From NCBI GenBank assembly GCA_013396525.1, contig VWYX01000733.1:124001-188000 (forward strand): DNA of 64,000 nucleotides, written 5' to 3'. Every line of letters starts with the position of its first letter. Positions within the stretch are counted from its first letter, which is position 1. Origin of the DNA: Chaetorhynchus papuensis. Lineage: Eukaryota; Chordata; Aves; Passeriformes; Rhipiduridae. A program made the position numbers and the translations under genes. Of this stretch, positions 50,146 to 62,300 are shown in pieces. Below the pieces are notes generated by a model, which saw only the letters and a program-made list of their open reading frames with translations, was not told the DNA's origin and ran no database searches.

Positions 50146-53100
50146 ATTTTGTAGGAGCTCCGAGTCTGATCTTGGCACTTACTGGTCATGTTGAGTCAGG
50201 CACAAAACACAGCCATGCAAAAAATGACATGTCTCCTGCTTTCTATAGCCCAAGGCAGCTCTGCAACAGTGATGTGAGAACATCTTGGGCTGTGAGTTCT
50301 GCACTCAGTCTCTGAGGCTGCCAGGCTGACACAGCCCAGCTCTGCTAAGCGCACACACAGACACACACAAAGTCCCTCCCTTGGAAAGCTGGTTTAACTG
50401 TTCTCTTTTGAATGCTTAGGCCATATGGTTCTGATTATTTATAAAGATAAAAGTGTGTATTTTTCTCTGTTTAAAAATAACCAGACTTAGGGAAGGAAGA
50501 TGCTTTTGTGTAAATTATTTAAAAATAGGAAAGCTGCTAATCCCTGGAGAGAACCCTCACTGGCGTTGGATGCGGTTCCAGGAAGCCCCTGAGAGAACAG
50601 GACAAGGGGCCTGTCTGCTCAACCATGCTTCAACAATGTCCTTTTACACCCTCAGCGTGACCACCCTGACTGCTCCCTCTTGAGCTAGTGCACATTCCTG
50701 CAGAACAGCTGATGAAAGGCAGCTGCAGGGCAAATATAACTCATGGCATTCCCTGTTGTGGCTTCTTTCCTCTCCCAACGCTTCGAGATTTTAACAATGT
50801 CCCCTAAACTCTCACTGAATGGGGCTCTAATGAGGCTGGAAGGCTGAAGGCTGACATCTGTGACTGCTCAAACTCATTTAATTCATGGGTTCAATGTCTA
50901 AGCTGCCATGGTGGAGGTTGCTGTAAACTACCCAGCAGCCTTGGGCAAGATGAACAATGTGGGTATAGGTGGTGAGGAAATTCAGGTTTAAGATGGGAGC
51001 GTCCATCTAAGGTCAGCACTGGGTTGGATGAGTGGCCCCAGGTATGGTTGAAGAACATGAACCAACCCTCTTTTCTGCTCCTCCTTCTTTGCTTTGAGGC
51101 TGATGTCATAAGCAGGGCAAAGTATGGCCTGTGGCTCCTTGAAGCCACTCTGCTCCCCTCCATCTCTGCTACCCTTGGCTGGCTGTGCTGCACCTTGCCA
51201 CAAGCACAGAAGGTAGCCAAGCCATGGTTGCCTTTTCCCTGGTGGTGTTTGGCAGTTGGCTGTCCTAGAAACTGTGTCCTCCCACTGTACCTACCCTGCC
51301 AAAGGATTTCATGAGGTTAAACACACTAACACTTAGCAAGGTCTCAGATGCAAGTGTGAGCAGGATGGAAAATGTGGGTGCTGTTCATTCTGGTTCAAAT
51401 AAACAATTAAACTTTGAATTTTTTCTCAGTTATGGCATCATTCCATGTGTCTTTCTCTGTCTTTTTGCTGATGCTGAGCAAAAAACCCTAAGACTTATAG
51501 TTACATAGAGTTCTCTCTAACAAGGACTTTCTATGGCACAATTCATAACCTTCCTTCACCCCTTTCATCCCCAGTCTCATGCTGTAGGAAAGTGTTTCTT
51601 CAGGGTGAAATTGTGAGTGGACCAGCTATTTCTGTCTCCCTGACATTTCTCATTATGATCTTCCTCATTCCTCTAAATGTTTTTTTTTTTTCCTGACTGC
51701 CGGCATTGCACACGCTCTTTTATGACAGTGGAGGAGATCTGACATTTAGCTGAGCTTTGCATTGGTTATTTGAGTGTAACAGAGCAGTGAATGGTTTTTA
51801 TTGATGCTATTGTCATTTTCTGAAATTGCTCTGGGAATGTAAAAAGCCATCATTCTGCATCCCAGGTTTTCTCCCGTGGTACGTGCTGGCCTGGCAGACA
51901 GCTGTGTCACTCTAGCTCCCTCCAGTTTCTCAGAGGATCTGGACTTGTGTCCCGTTTAGGACTTCAGACCCTATAAGCTTTCATGGCTGCCACTGCTGAC
52001 TGTGGCAGCACCTCTCCATTTCATCTTCCCAACGCTTCCATGAAGAAACGAAAATACAACTGCACCCATGCTGTACATGGGGACCTGGAACATAAGTAGA
52101 CCCTATAATCTGTCTTTGCACACTGGAAGTCTGTGGGAGGTCAAGAGCTTATCTCAAATTCCCCCCTTGGAAGCAAGCGGTCTCACTGCTGGATGACCTC
52201 TTCATCTTTAAATCTACCTCCTTCCAGCCCTCTGGGACCTCATCTTTTGCTTCTGTTTCTCAATCAGTGCTTTCACAGCAGAGCTCAGGCTCGGAGCCTT
52301 GCTCTGGGCTGCAGTACAGAGCATTAGACTGGCACTGGTTCAGGGAGAGGACTGCCAAGGAGTGGGGTCCAAAGGCTCTCAGCAGTGTGGTGGATGACAG
52401 CCAGCCCCAGCCACATGGCATCTTCTTCCTGTGCTTTGGGAGCAGGGCGAGGCGATTAGTCTTTCCCCACCTTGCCTTCAAGCGGCCAGCAATATGGAAA
52501 CGATCTCAGTCATGTCTCATGGGAGACCAGGTTCCCTCATGCATTCCTTCAGAACTCCCTGGACTGAGGTCCAGTAGATGGTCCTGCTGTAACATATCAC
52601 GTGCATAATAATGATTACTATGGAGTACAGAGTTTTTGAGACAAAATTCTTGGACTTTGGCTTGATCTATGATAGAAGACACAAAGAACTGTTGAAACAG
52701 GATTCCCTGCTCATTCGAAGCAGGTTGATGAAGAAACTGTTCTATTTGCCACCTTCTCTTCCTCTGAAGGATGCTGTGATTAATTACTGACAGGTAGTCA
52801 GGAAAAGAGATTTCTTCTCTGCTAAACAACAGCTACATTCTATTTTCTTGCTGGTGACAGAACTGGTGTTATTGTTTTAAATTCTCACAGGATATGTATT
52901 AATTACTAGCAAGAGTGAGTTCCACAGATCCAGCGTTTATCGCTCACTCATTTCTCCAACATAAGGACTGACACTGGAATTTCTCCTTGGAGAGATTAAA
53001 AAGTCCCAAACACACCAAGCTTTCAAAATTAACACATTGCAGAGATGTCATAAGGACAAGCATTATTTCTGTGTGGGTCTGAGAGTCATTCTGGGGCTGA

Positions 53101-54079
53101 AGGAGCATCTCAAACATAGTTAAAGATATTCTGTTAAGATGACCTCCTGGTTACCTTCTTCCATCACAAGCAATTCTTAATTGTCAGAAATCATCCTTTT
53201 TGTTGTTGTTGCAGTGGATTTCAAGGACTAAGAAGAGTAAAGAATTTTCCTCCAGGCAAAGAAAGGTAGCTGGAGATTTACACATGTTTTCAGTGGAAGT
53301 ACACCAAATCCGTATGTCTACATTTGGAAGCGTTCTCTGTTGGTTTTGGACATGAAAATAATGAAATTGAGATTTCTGTTTTGCAAAAAAATAAAGTCTA
53401 ATGGACAGAAATCAATGCACAGAGCCAATTTTGGATTTTCTCCTACGTTTTTTTGGATTTAAAGAACTTTGAAAAGTAGGTTAATTCCAGCCCAGAGGAG
53501 ATAAAAAACCTGAAAAATTCTTATTCCACTTCCAACTAACTAGCAGAAAAGAAGACTGCCTTGTTTCAGGTTTGTTCCCAATACAGTTCCCAAATTCTTG
53601 TTTGCTCATATATTTTGAAATTTTTTTCCTGCTTGAATTATTTTCTTTGTAGAAGTTTTAAAATCTATCACTAAGCTCAAAAGTAGCATGGGGTCCTGCT
53701 GTCATCAGACTAGCCTCAGTAATTTTACTTAAAAACTTCTGTTTAAGTGTTAGTCAACTTCAGGGTCTGCAGGCTGGGAAGAAAATATATGGATTTTTCA
53801 GAAATTGTACCAACACATCAGGTTAGAGCTGAATTTAAGTTCTGTGAAATGAAGATTCAAACCAATAGAAATATTTCCATATTTAAGCATTCCAATGAAA
53901 ACAATTATAATTGGAATTATTCCCTTGCTGGGTTTATAAGCCAAACACTGCATCATTTTGCTAGAGAAGAAGAGCCAGATTTTTTAGCTTCCAGTAAGTT
54001 TCACAGTCTATTTTAATTCTTTATGTGGAGTGAAATACAGGAAGTATGGAATGACAAAAATTGAAATGCAAATTAAGTT
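50146..54079. other. No supported gene; unique DNA
   Basis: A short CA-type run is at 50350-50368 and a T run at 51680-51693. The segment around 51720-51850 has an enhancer-like texture. Overlapping frames at 50891-51314 lie on opposite strands and are not recognisable. Confidence 0.5.
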
Positions 54080-54290
54080 TTTAAAATTATTTGCTGTGAG
54101 TGATACAGAAATGTAAATGCACTGAAAAATGTGATCTCAGGCTTGAACATTTCCCCTGCTTAATTTCAAATCAGAGAGGAATTTCTGTGCTTTTGAATTG
54201 TATCTTATGGCTGATGTTTGCAATGCTATCCCTGGTGTGTAATACAAAGGAGCGTTAATTATTTAATGATGTGGACAGGTTGTCCATGGG
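54080..54290. promoter_or_regulatory. Candidate conserved non-coding element
   Basis: Repeat-free sequence with GCAAATTAAG-type cores at its start, GCTTAATTTCAAATC, and GGAGCGTTAATTATTTAATG (54250-54269). The last holds adjacent homeodomain-like sites and a retained CpG. Judged by eye only. Confidence 0.3.
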
Positions 54291-56276
54291 AATGGGGAGA
54301 GTGGGAAATAAGAAAGATGAGCAGAAGGAAATGAAGACAGCAACATAATGTAAATAATGAAACTTGTAAAGCTCCATCTTGAAAAAAAATCTGGATTATC
54401 AAAGCAACAAAAGCCAGGAGTGTGGCATGGGCAGCATCTCCATCCTCCTCAAAGACTGCTGAAGAGAAGTGAATGTCTGGGATGAGCTTTGCAGAGGGTT
54501 TTTTTGGGATCCTTTGCCTAGGAGTTTGGAATCTGCTCCCTTAGCTGCAGATGCCTTCCAAGAGATGCATAAATGTCCCTTCTGGCACCCACTGCTTTTC
54601 TTTGGCAGAGTTTGGACCCTTCAAAAACAGCAACTGCTTCCTGGAAGAGTACTGTCTGTGCCAGTCCTGAGGAATGATCTTTCATACCTAATGCAGGACT
54701 GAAGCCAAAATAGACCTTCACAGCATGTTGTTTCTTTACTTAAACAATAAATACCATACCAGTGCCCTCTCTCAGACCCTAGACCATAGCCAAGACAGAG
54801 TGTGGGAGACCAGACCAGAGAGGACCAAAGAAAGTGAGGTTCCAGCAATTCTGTAAGATCTTGCAGTGTCAGGAATTTACTTTAGGAGTTGAACCTGGAT
54901 GTTATTTTTGTGCCTACATGAGTCTTGAAAGACAACTCTGTAGATAACACTGTAAGTCACCTTGGCAATGAAGCAATTTCCATTTCAACAATCCTATAAG
55001 TTTGTGAGCTTCCAATGAAATTTCCAGGGGCTGAGTTTTTGTCTTTGGTGGAAGCATGTCTGGATCTATATTGCTTCATAGCATTTTTTCCTACATGTTA
55101 GAGTTTGGGAGCATTAAATAATTCATATAGCAAGTAGAAATAATAAATTATCAGTGAATGGGGCTTAAAATTCACCGTATATAAGAAAAGATGAATCATT
55201 ATAACTTATTATGAAGTTCCCCTTACTGCCAAGCTTTGAGGTTCAATGCCATAACATAATAAAGCCAGTGAAGCTCAGTGATTAAACTCTGCTTCCTCAA
55301 CCCCTTTAAATTCAGATGGGAAAAATGCAGGAAAGGGATATGACTTAAATGGTGATGGGAGGGAATGGTAATAATGCCGAGTCAAAGAGAGGTCATTCTG
55401 AAACACACCTTGGGGACAGCAGGTGTGGTAATAAATTAACTGTATATACCTCAAGGCAGGGCAAGAGAGACACAGAGGAATTCCAGCAAAGAGTAACTTG
55501 CACATGGCAGAGCCTGCCAAGCAAAAACTTGCTGATTTAGGGTCCATTCTTGGAGAAGCTCCATGCTCAAAACATCCACAGACAACTGAACAAACAGGGT
55601 CAGACTTGTTCTTGCACTGCAGCCCCTTTCCCACGCTGGTGTTTTCCAACATGGTGCATTGATCCACCAGCGGCTGAGGTGGTGCACCCTGGCTGGTGGA
55701 AGGCATTGAGACACAAGGTGCCCTTGGAGGAGTTTTGGATCCATCTCTCCCTCCATACCTACACTAAAATAATCACAGTGCTACCTAACCAATTTAGTGG
55801 CCCATGGCAGTGGAGCTGACATCCTGGGAAATAGTACTTGGGGAACTGCAGTAGCCTGTCCTCCACAGCTGATCCAGGCAGGAGGGGATTTCATCCCTTT
55901 CCTTCCCTCATAAAGTGGAGGGTAACTCAAGGAAGGAATCAAGGTTCTGAAGTACAGTAAAACTCATGCTGCCCTCCTGTGTGGCCTTATCCTGAGAAAG
56001 AAAAGCACAGAAACCTGGTGGTGCAGCTACTGTAAAAGACCTAAGGATGCAGTAGCCTGATGCCTTCAGCCAGGTCTCAGATTCAATGATGCTCACAAAC
56101 AGGCTAATTACTGCTCATTTGATCCTTCCCCAATGTTTTATAAACCAAGTATTGAAAAGTCAATGTATGAATTTTGAAAATTGTGTCCAGAACCCTCCAA
56201 TCAGGAGAAACCCAATCCAGCATCAAAAATTGCTGAACAGACAGTTTTATGGTTACAGGTTTAAGCCTTTGGTACC
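54291..56276. other. No supported gene; unique DNA
   Basis: Open frames at 55275-55819 overlap on both strands in a locally GC-richer patch and are not recognisable. No repeat family is seen. Confidence 0.5.
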
Positions 56277-56291
56277 AAAAAAAAAAAAAAA
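56277..56291. repeat. Poly-A tract, 15 residues
   Basis: A pure A run follows GGTACC. No recognisable retrocopy precedes it, and no target duplication is apparent. Confidence 0.92.
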
Positions 56292-56429
56292 TTTTACATG
56301 TAGCAGTTGCTGCACTTGAATGTTAATCAGCCCAGACTATGAAGTTTTGTTGACATTTGTGGACTCTGAAATTACATGACCTAGATTCTACATCTCCTTT
56401 TGCTCATTTCAGAAGTCCAGATTTAAGAA

Positions 56430-56720
56430 GCAGATCTCTGGTTGTGACACTTTAATGAGCTACAATTTACACAAAAGAATGAGTCACTCAATAGACAGCT
56501 TTCAACATTGCATTTTTTGGTAGGAAGTTTTACTGCGCAATCCCTCTTTTCATCCTGTATCCATGTGCTGAAAGTGTATGAAGATGAAGTTTTGTGTATT
56601 CAAGGACGGTAAGATGAAGCCTTAAATGGAAATCAGAGTGCATTTCCATCTCTCCTCCCCCAGTATATTTTGTTTATAGAGATGTCATGGTATACTTAAA
56701 TATAGCCTTCTACTTGTTAA
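56430..56720. promoter_or_regulatory. Candidate conserved non-coding element
   Basis: The block holds GACACTTTAATGAGC, AATGAGTCACTC (AP-1-like core near 56480), TTACTGCGCAATC and TTTGTTTATAGAG, without simple repeats. An ACG/GTAAGA donor-like site lies near 56608, but no coding segment supports it. Confidence 0.3.
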
Positions 56721-57547
56721 CACTTACAAAAAACATCTCAGCTCAATTGAGGAAAAGTGGGCAATTTGCCTGTCTGGATTTCTGAAAATAAAGAATTTTG
56801 TAATGAAACAAACTCAGATAACCTTCCCAAAAAGCTACATTTTGCTTTAGGTCTGAAATATCAGTAGTTTGTTTCAATTTGCTTTGTGAGAAAGCGACTC
56901 CTATACATATTTGTCTAGTTTCTCCCAGCTGCAGGATGTAAGATCTCTTTAGTTAATGGATTTTACATGGGAATTAATGGGAGAAAGGTTGGTGGTCCTG
57001 CTTTCTAGGGACAAGTTTTCACTACCAAGCATTTTAGAGAAATCAATGGTCATGACATTCCTTAGTAAATCCTGCCCGAAGAGTCTTTGCCTAAAGGTAT
57101 AGAAAAAAATATGTTCTTGAGGAATAGCTGATTATCTTCATATATATCAGGAGCAGACATTACTTCCTTGACATCCAGATCCACATAACAGCCCAGCTCA
57201 TTCTGTCTCAGAAAAGGAGGCTGTATCACAGGGGCATGGAGTAAAAAACTGCTTGGAAAAGGAGAGAAATGGAAGTGATATCTCCATGGGGTTAGATAGA
57301 GGACAGCAATACGTAAGAACTTACAGATTCAAAAAATGGGAAAGAAAATAATCTCTGTGCAACTCAAAATGGACAACCCAAAAGGTAGCTAAGATGTGAA
57401 AAAAGATGTGAACAGTCTTAGGAAACCTAAGCAGGTGTCCTGCAAAGAGAAGAGTAGACTAGAGCAGCAGCTTTCCAGGAGAAGGTGAGGAAGCTTTTAA
57501 CTACAGATGAGATCCTGAGGTATGGAGGGACAATCCGCTGGCAGTGA
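56721..57547. other. No supported gene; unique DNA
   Basis: AT-rich sequence without notable open frames or repeats up to the LTR insertion site. Confidence 0.55.
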
Positions 57548-57552
57548 CCTGC
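57548..57552. repeat. Target-site duplication, left copy
   Basis: CCTGC directly precedes the LTR and is repeated exactly at 58312-58316. A 5-bp duplication is typical of ERVL-type (class III) and some other endogenous retroviruses. Confidence 0.85.
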
Positions 57553-57694
57553 TGTCTTGGTTTGAAAGACAGGTGTCTGTCAAGGAAGGCAGGAGCCTCC
57601 CCTGAAACGGAAAATGCAACCCCCTTCCCTCCAAATTAAATTAAGGGGCTTTCAGGCAAAGATATGAGAAATAGGAATAACAGTGCTTTACTAA

Positions 57695-57751
<57 letters not shown>

Positions 57752-57752
57752 C
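57695..57752. repeat. (TATC)n microsatellite, about 14 units, inside the LTR
   Basis: An uninterrupted tetranucleotide run of about 58 bp lies close to the presumed polyadenylation region of the LTR. Its purity suggests it is still length-variable. Confidence 0.96.
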
Positions 57753-57858
57753 AAGGTAAACAAACAAACAATAACTATGGCAGTAACAGAACCACAAACC
57801 CAGTGACAGCCTTCTCAGCTGTCAGGCACTTTCCCCTTTGGTGCAGTTACTGTTGCAG

Positions 57859-57928
57859 CAGGCAGGGATGCTGGCAGCTCCCGGCGAGCAGGGCAGGCAG
57901 GGGTGCTGGCAGCTCCTGGCATGCAGGG
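57859..57928. repeat. 35-bp tandem duplication inside the LTR
   Basis: Copies at 57859-57893 and 57894-57928 differ at only a few positions. Both contain GGTGCTGGCAGCTCC-like sequence (GATGCTGGCAGCTCC in the first copy). It may be a duplicated U3/R segment or a family feature. Confidence 0.9.
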
Positions 57929-58311
57929 TAGGTGCGATGGTTTTCTTGAAGCAGTGATCCTGAAGAGAGGGTCTGCTCTGCCTTGGAAGGTCCAGGGGTG
58001 GCTGGGTAGCTCCTGTCCTCTGGAAATCCAGTGGAGAGGCAGTACCTGTGGTGTTCAGACTCCCCGATTTTATCCAGGGTGGAATGCTTGATTCCTCCTT
58101 CTGGGTGGGGCGCCTTACAATGGGATGATGAGTCGTGGGGCAAGGCGTGGATGGCCTCATTAACAGAAGAGAGTCCTGAGGGAGTTATCTCAGGACATTG
58201 ATGGGCCATTAATCAGGAAGATAGTCCAGAGGGAGGAGGCAGGGGAACACTGCCCCACCTGGTTTCAGCAACTCATGAGGATGGTGATAGAATACATTGC
58301 AACCCAGGACA

Positions 58312-58316
58312 CCTGC
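58312..58316. repeat. Target-site duplication, right copy
   Basis: CCTGC follows the LTR directly and matches 57548-57552. Confidence 0.85.
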
Positions 58317-60389
58317 ACTGTAACTGGTGACATCATAAAAAGATTCATTGCACAGATCCTGGGAGACATTGCAAATGGGAGACACATCCCTCCTGGTTGT
58401 AAAGAGGAAAGGTGCTGGGGAAGAGAGGGGGACCCTTTTGGCTCCGTAAATTTGGAAGGGAAAGGAAAAAGAGAAGACACCTTTCATATCAGCTCATGTA
58501 GCCATTATATATGGTTCGTATATAATTCCAAGTCATACACGATTCCAGGTCAGAAAGACTGCTGGAATGCAACTTTGAAATACTGACGTGTAAGATCTTT
58601 AGTTAGATCTTTAGCTGCAACTTCTGCCTGTCTTTCGTTGTACAACACAACTCTCTTCTCATTAAACCTCTGTTTGTTTGCAATTTGGGAACACAAGTAG
58701 CAAAGGTTGTAATTTGTAACGCTGTAAATTGGTTATCTGAATACTCCTGAAGGTCCATAAAATCATGATCTTCCAAACTCAAAGCAAGAAAACAGTCATT
58801 TGATTTATTTGGTTGGTTTTTAAGGTTTTTTAAAGGCATCCTGGAGGAAAAAGTTCCTATGAAAGAAACATTTCCCAAATGTAAAGAACAGGAAAGATGT
58901 GGGAGTTAAAAACCATAAATGAAAGTTACAAGTTTAAAAATATAAGTGATTGACAAGAAAAGCTAAAGAGTCAGTAGAATAGCAACAATTGCCAGGACTA
59001 CAAACAATAAGAATAAATATTTTAGGGGAGAAAAGAAAAGCTAAGGTCAAGTATAAGTTATCTACTGGATTCAGATATAAAATTATGCAATAAGTATCTA
59101 TAAAATCAAAAAGAGTAAAAAAAAATATTCAGCAGATATTTCTGTTGTATATTTGAAAGATACAAAACAAAAACAAAAGTCTTAGCCCAAGTGATGATGT
59201 GGATGAAAAAAATTTTACTATGCACATTAAAGGAAGATATGAAGCAGAATTTGATACCACATTTCTCCAAATAAACAAATCAAGAAAATAATTTACATTA
59301 GGCATCAAGAAGGGCTGAGGCAAGAATTACCCAGATCTGCTGTGGTTAGTTGATAATTCATCCTGGTAAATAAGGCAATGCTGTATCTTCAGAAAAACCT
59401 CTTGCGATTCCTGTGTTAGAGAGAAAAGAGAGAAACCAGAGACCATCAGTCAGTCTGACATTTCTTATGGGCCAGACAGTGGGGCAGTAAATTCACAACT
59501 CTGTCAATGAAGAGGTAGAGCTTAAGAAGGTAAGAAGAATAAGAAGACACCAGGCAAAATGGTTTTAATGGAACGTACATCTTGTTAAACAGGTCTGTTA
59601 TCTCTTTTTGATAAGATTATAGGTTTGGCTGATTAAGACAGCTGTGCTGAGGAGGTACCTTTGGATTTCTCCATGGCACTTCACTTAATACTGCTTGATA
59701 CACTGATTAAAATCTTGCATTAAAGGGAATCAACAGGGCAAAAACTAGATGGATGAAAAACTGTCTCGCTGACACAAACTGGAAATGGAGTTATTGACAT
59801 AGCTGTTCCTGGATGAAGCCATTAGTAGAGGACTTGTCTGATCACCAGCTCTTGTCAGATACCATATGATGCTTTCATCTCTGATATAGGAGGTGATAAT
59901 ATATATTTGCTTTTTAACATGTTGTGAGGTGAATGATTAGAAAGGTCTGTATTTTTAGTTTTCATCCAGAAAATTAAGGCTCATAATGCCTAATCAAGGT
60001 GCAAGGACAGGAAAGAAAGAAAACAAATGTCTCTGCAGAGGATATATATATTAAAAAAAAGTATGTTTGTAGGAGAGTGATCCTTTCTTCCGACACAACA
60101 CTGGATGGTTCATTAACTAAATATTTCATTCAGCTGAGCTGGCATCCTTCCAAACAGATATGGAAATAATGGAAGTCCAGAAAAGGCCCAGGCCCAAACA
60201 CTAATTGAGAACTATGAAATCAACCTTTTTTTAAAGACTTGTAGAATGCAGTCTATTCATCTTATTTGTGATAAAGTGGGAATGAGGGATTTGGTTCTAT
60301 CCGTGTCCCTGCGGATTGTTGAGAACCAACATCATATACAACAGCAGGTTAGGTAAAATTGATCCCTTCCTGAAAAAAAGATGAATCAA
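58317..60389. other. No supported gene; unique DNA
   Basis: AT-rich sequence with short chance frames. A 10-bp direct repeat of AGATCTTTAG lies near 58592-58614. No element body is recognised. Confidence 0.55.
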
Positions 60390-60436
60390 GAGGCCTCTCA
60401 GGGTCTCTCCCAGCCTTGTATTCTCTTATATTGTGA
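60390..60436 (+). mobile_element. Possible CR1-like 3'-tail relic
   Basis: GAGGCCTCTCAGGGTCTCTC followed by CCAGCCTTGTATTCTCTTAT resembles the forward-strand 3' end of avian CR1 elements (GAGGTCCCTTCCAGCC...ATTCTATG). The match is short and the tail repeat is decayed, so it may be chance. Confidence 0.4.
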
Positions 60437-60751
60437 CATGATGTGTTTTAAGTTAGAAAAAAAAGGCAGTGTCCTAGTTGTGAGATAAATTAGATATTTG
60501 AGCAGCTACCAGTAAAGGCACTGAACTCTCCCTCACTTGAAATCCTTACAAGAAGAGTAGTTATCCCTGTTAAACATAAGCTTAGTCCAGATTTTGGGGA
60601 AGATTGCAGTGGCCTGTGCAACATCCAGCTATTAATCCACAGAACTGGAGTATTTCAGTTAAAATATCTTTAGTACTTACACCTCCTTGTATCATCTCTG
60701 ATTGTTTCTTTAAGTAGGACCTGAGCATGTCACTGTTGTCTATTATTTTTA

Positions 60752-60834
60752 TATTCATATATATATATATATAAATATACACACACAAAATATAATATAT
60801 ACACATATATATGTGTGTATATATATATACATAT
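60752..60834. repeat. Compound (AT)n/(AC)n microsatellite
   Basis: Alternating ATAT, ACAC and GTGT runs cover about 80 bp. The tyrosine/isoleucine-rich peptide read from it is an artefact. Confidence 0.93.
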
Positions 60835-61429
60835 GAAATGACACTCCTGGGGTTAAATTTCTTCATGGCCCTTCTTTAATATACAGCACTAACTTCACAA
60901 AGTTACCCCTGAAACTATAAATCTGGACTTTTCTGGTGGCTGAGTTATTTTAAAGAGCCTGATGAGGGGAAAAAACTTTCAGCTGTGTCTTCAGGCTGCT
61001 GTGTAAATCTCCTGAGGTCTCCTGGGACACATCCTGACTATGTCATCACCCTTTGTGCCTGGCTTGGGCCTTCTCATAGGGAAGTATTTCAATTTTCTTT
61101 CAAAAAGCTTGTGCCAGGGAAATCTCACCACAGCTAGATGAAGTATTTTGAACCTTTGCTAAGGGAAATTATGTTGGAATTGAATCCTCCCATTTAACTG
61201 AAAGGTGAATTGATGGGTGTTTGGGTGCAGACCTTGGGCTCAGTGTTCTGCACTGCCCCTGCCTCTGCATGGGCTGCCACAGAGAAGCACCCAGAGGTCC
61301 TGCTTACCCCTTTCTTGCACCCATTTCTGCAACAATGCCTTATCTCTGATGCATGAAGAAATGCCAGTCATCCTGGGTAAATTTCCAAGAAACAAATTGT
61401 CTTAGAAGAAAACTGACACGCCTTTGCTT
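60835..61429. other. No supported gene; unique DNA
   Basis: One 62-codon frame (61217-61405) is not recognisable. No repeats are seen. Confidence 0.5.
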
Positions 61430-61620
61430 CTGAGCTGTCATGTAATTATTATAATGCAATCTTTTCTCATAGTTTACTACATTATTTCATGTTTATAAAG
61501 CAGATTGGAAGTAAAGCACACACTTCTATTACTTTGCAGAATCCAATGATTAGCAATATTCTTACAGTCTAGGTTTTCCAACAAATAATTGTCTGGTTTG
61601 GGCTTGTTTGGAAGTAACAC
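61430..61620. promoter_or_regulatory. Candidate conserved non-coding element
   Basis: Sequence such as TCATGTAATTATTATAATGC, CATTATTTCATG, CCAATGATTAGCAATATTC and CAAATAATTG is rich in homeodomain-like cores and free of simple repeats. Judged by eye only. Confidence 0.3.
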
Positions 61621-62300
61621 ATTCCTAAATTATCATCATTTTTCCATCAAAGACTTTTCTCTTCTTGTGCCTTATTTTTTCACGTGATATCCCAAGCAGT
61701 ATCATCCTGCCTAGAAACATGGCAAGGCTACACTGTAGCACTAAGAAAAATACAGGGAAATTTTGGAGAATGTCAGAAAAATGTTGCATAGAATACAATA
61801 ATACAAGTTCATCCTCTCTGCAGTTCTTTTTCAAGATATACTCATAGGAGCTCCTGAAACTGAAAATTACTGGGGGTACCAACAGTGATTTAGGGGATGA
61901 GAAGGTTAGGAGAGACCATTTTCTTTTCAATGCAACTCCACTTGGCTCTTCTGACTCAGGGAGAAAAGCTAGGACTGTTACAATATTATCATTATTAGTA
62001 GTACTTTGTCTTTTTTGACTTGGTATTAGCACTTTTTTCCCTTACCAAACAGGGCTTCTCAGTTAGTAAAGGTCTTTTTTTTTAAAGAATGGGTGCTGTC
62101 AAATCAGTGTGCATACTTATTTTGTTTTTGAATTCATTACTAGGTCTTTAAAAGCACCTTCTGATTTATTACTCCTGAAATAATTATTAGAACTATTAAG
62201 ATTCATGGTGTCTTGTCTCCTGCTGATAATGTTTCTATTATAAGCATCTTATACAAAAGCTGATAGCTTAGTCTACTCTATATTACAAAACCTAATGCCC
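61621..62300. other. No supported gene; unique AT-rich DNA
   Basis: The minus-strand frame at 61625-62032 (135 codons) is lysine-, serine- and leucine-rich without a recognisable domain. The stretch 62130-62250 has an AT-rich, enhancer-like texture but no firm signal. Confidence 0.5.

Larger units (their letters stand above)
57553..58311 (-). mobile_element. Solo LTR of an endogenous retrovirus, 759 bp
   Basis: The element starts TGTCTTGGTTT and ends AACCCAGGACA, an imperfect terminal inverted repeat with canonical TG...CA ends, and is flanked by an exact CCTGC duplication. No internal gag, pol or env sequence is present, so recombination between two LTRs has probably removed the provirus body. 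Orientation is inferred as minus: on that strand a TATA-like GGATAAAATC lies near 58068-58077 and an AGTAAAGCACTG polyadenylation-like signal lies just before a T-rich GTTATTCC segment (about 57675-57692), the order expected of U3-R-U5. The GTTATTCC...ATATCTTTGCCTGA region matches my memory of abundant songbird LTRs; the exact family is not assigned. The overlapping open frames of 112-120 codons are by-products of the LTR. Confidence 0.85.

Noticed and set aside
57822..58209. Overlapping 112- and 120-codon minus-strand frames
   Set aside because: They lie entirely inside the solo LTR and are by-products of it.
60582..60866. Tyrosine/isoleucine-rich 94-codon minus-strand frame
   Set aside because: Its centre is translation of the (AT)n/(AC)n microsatellite.
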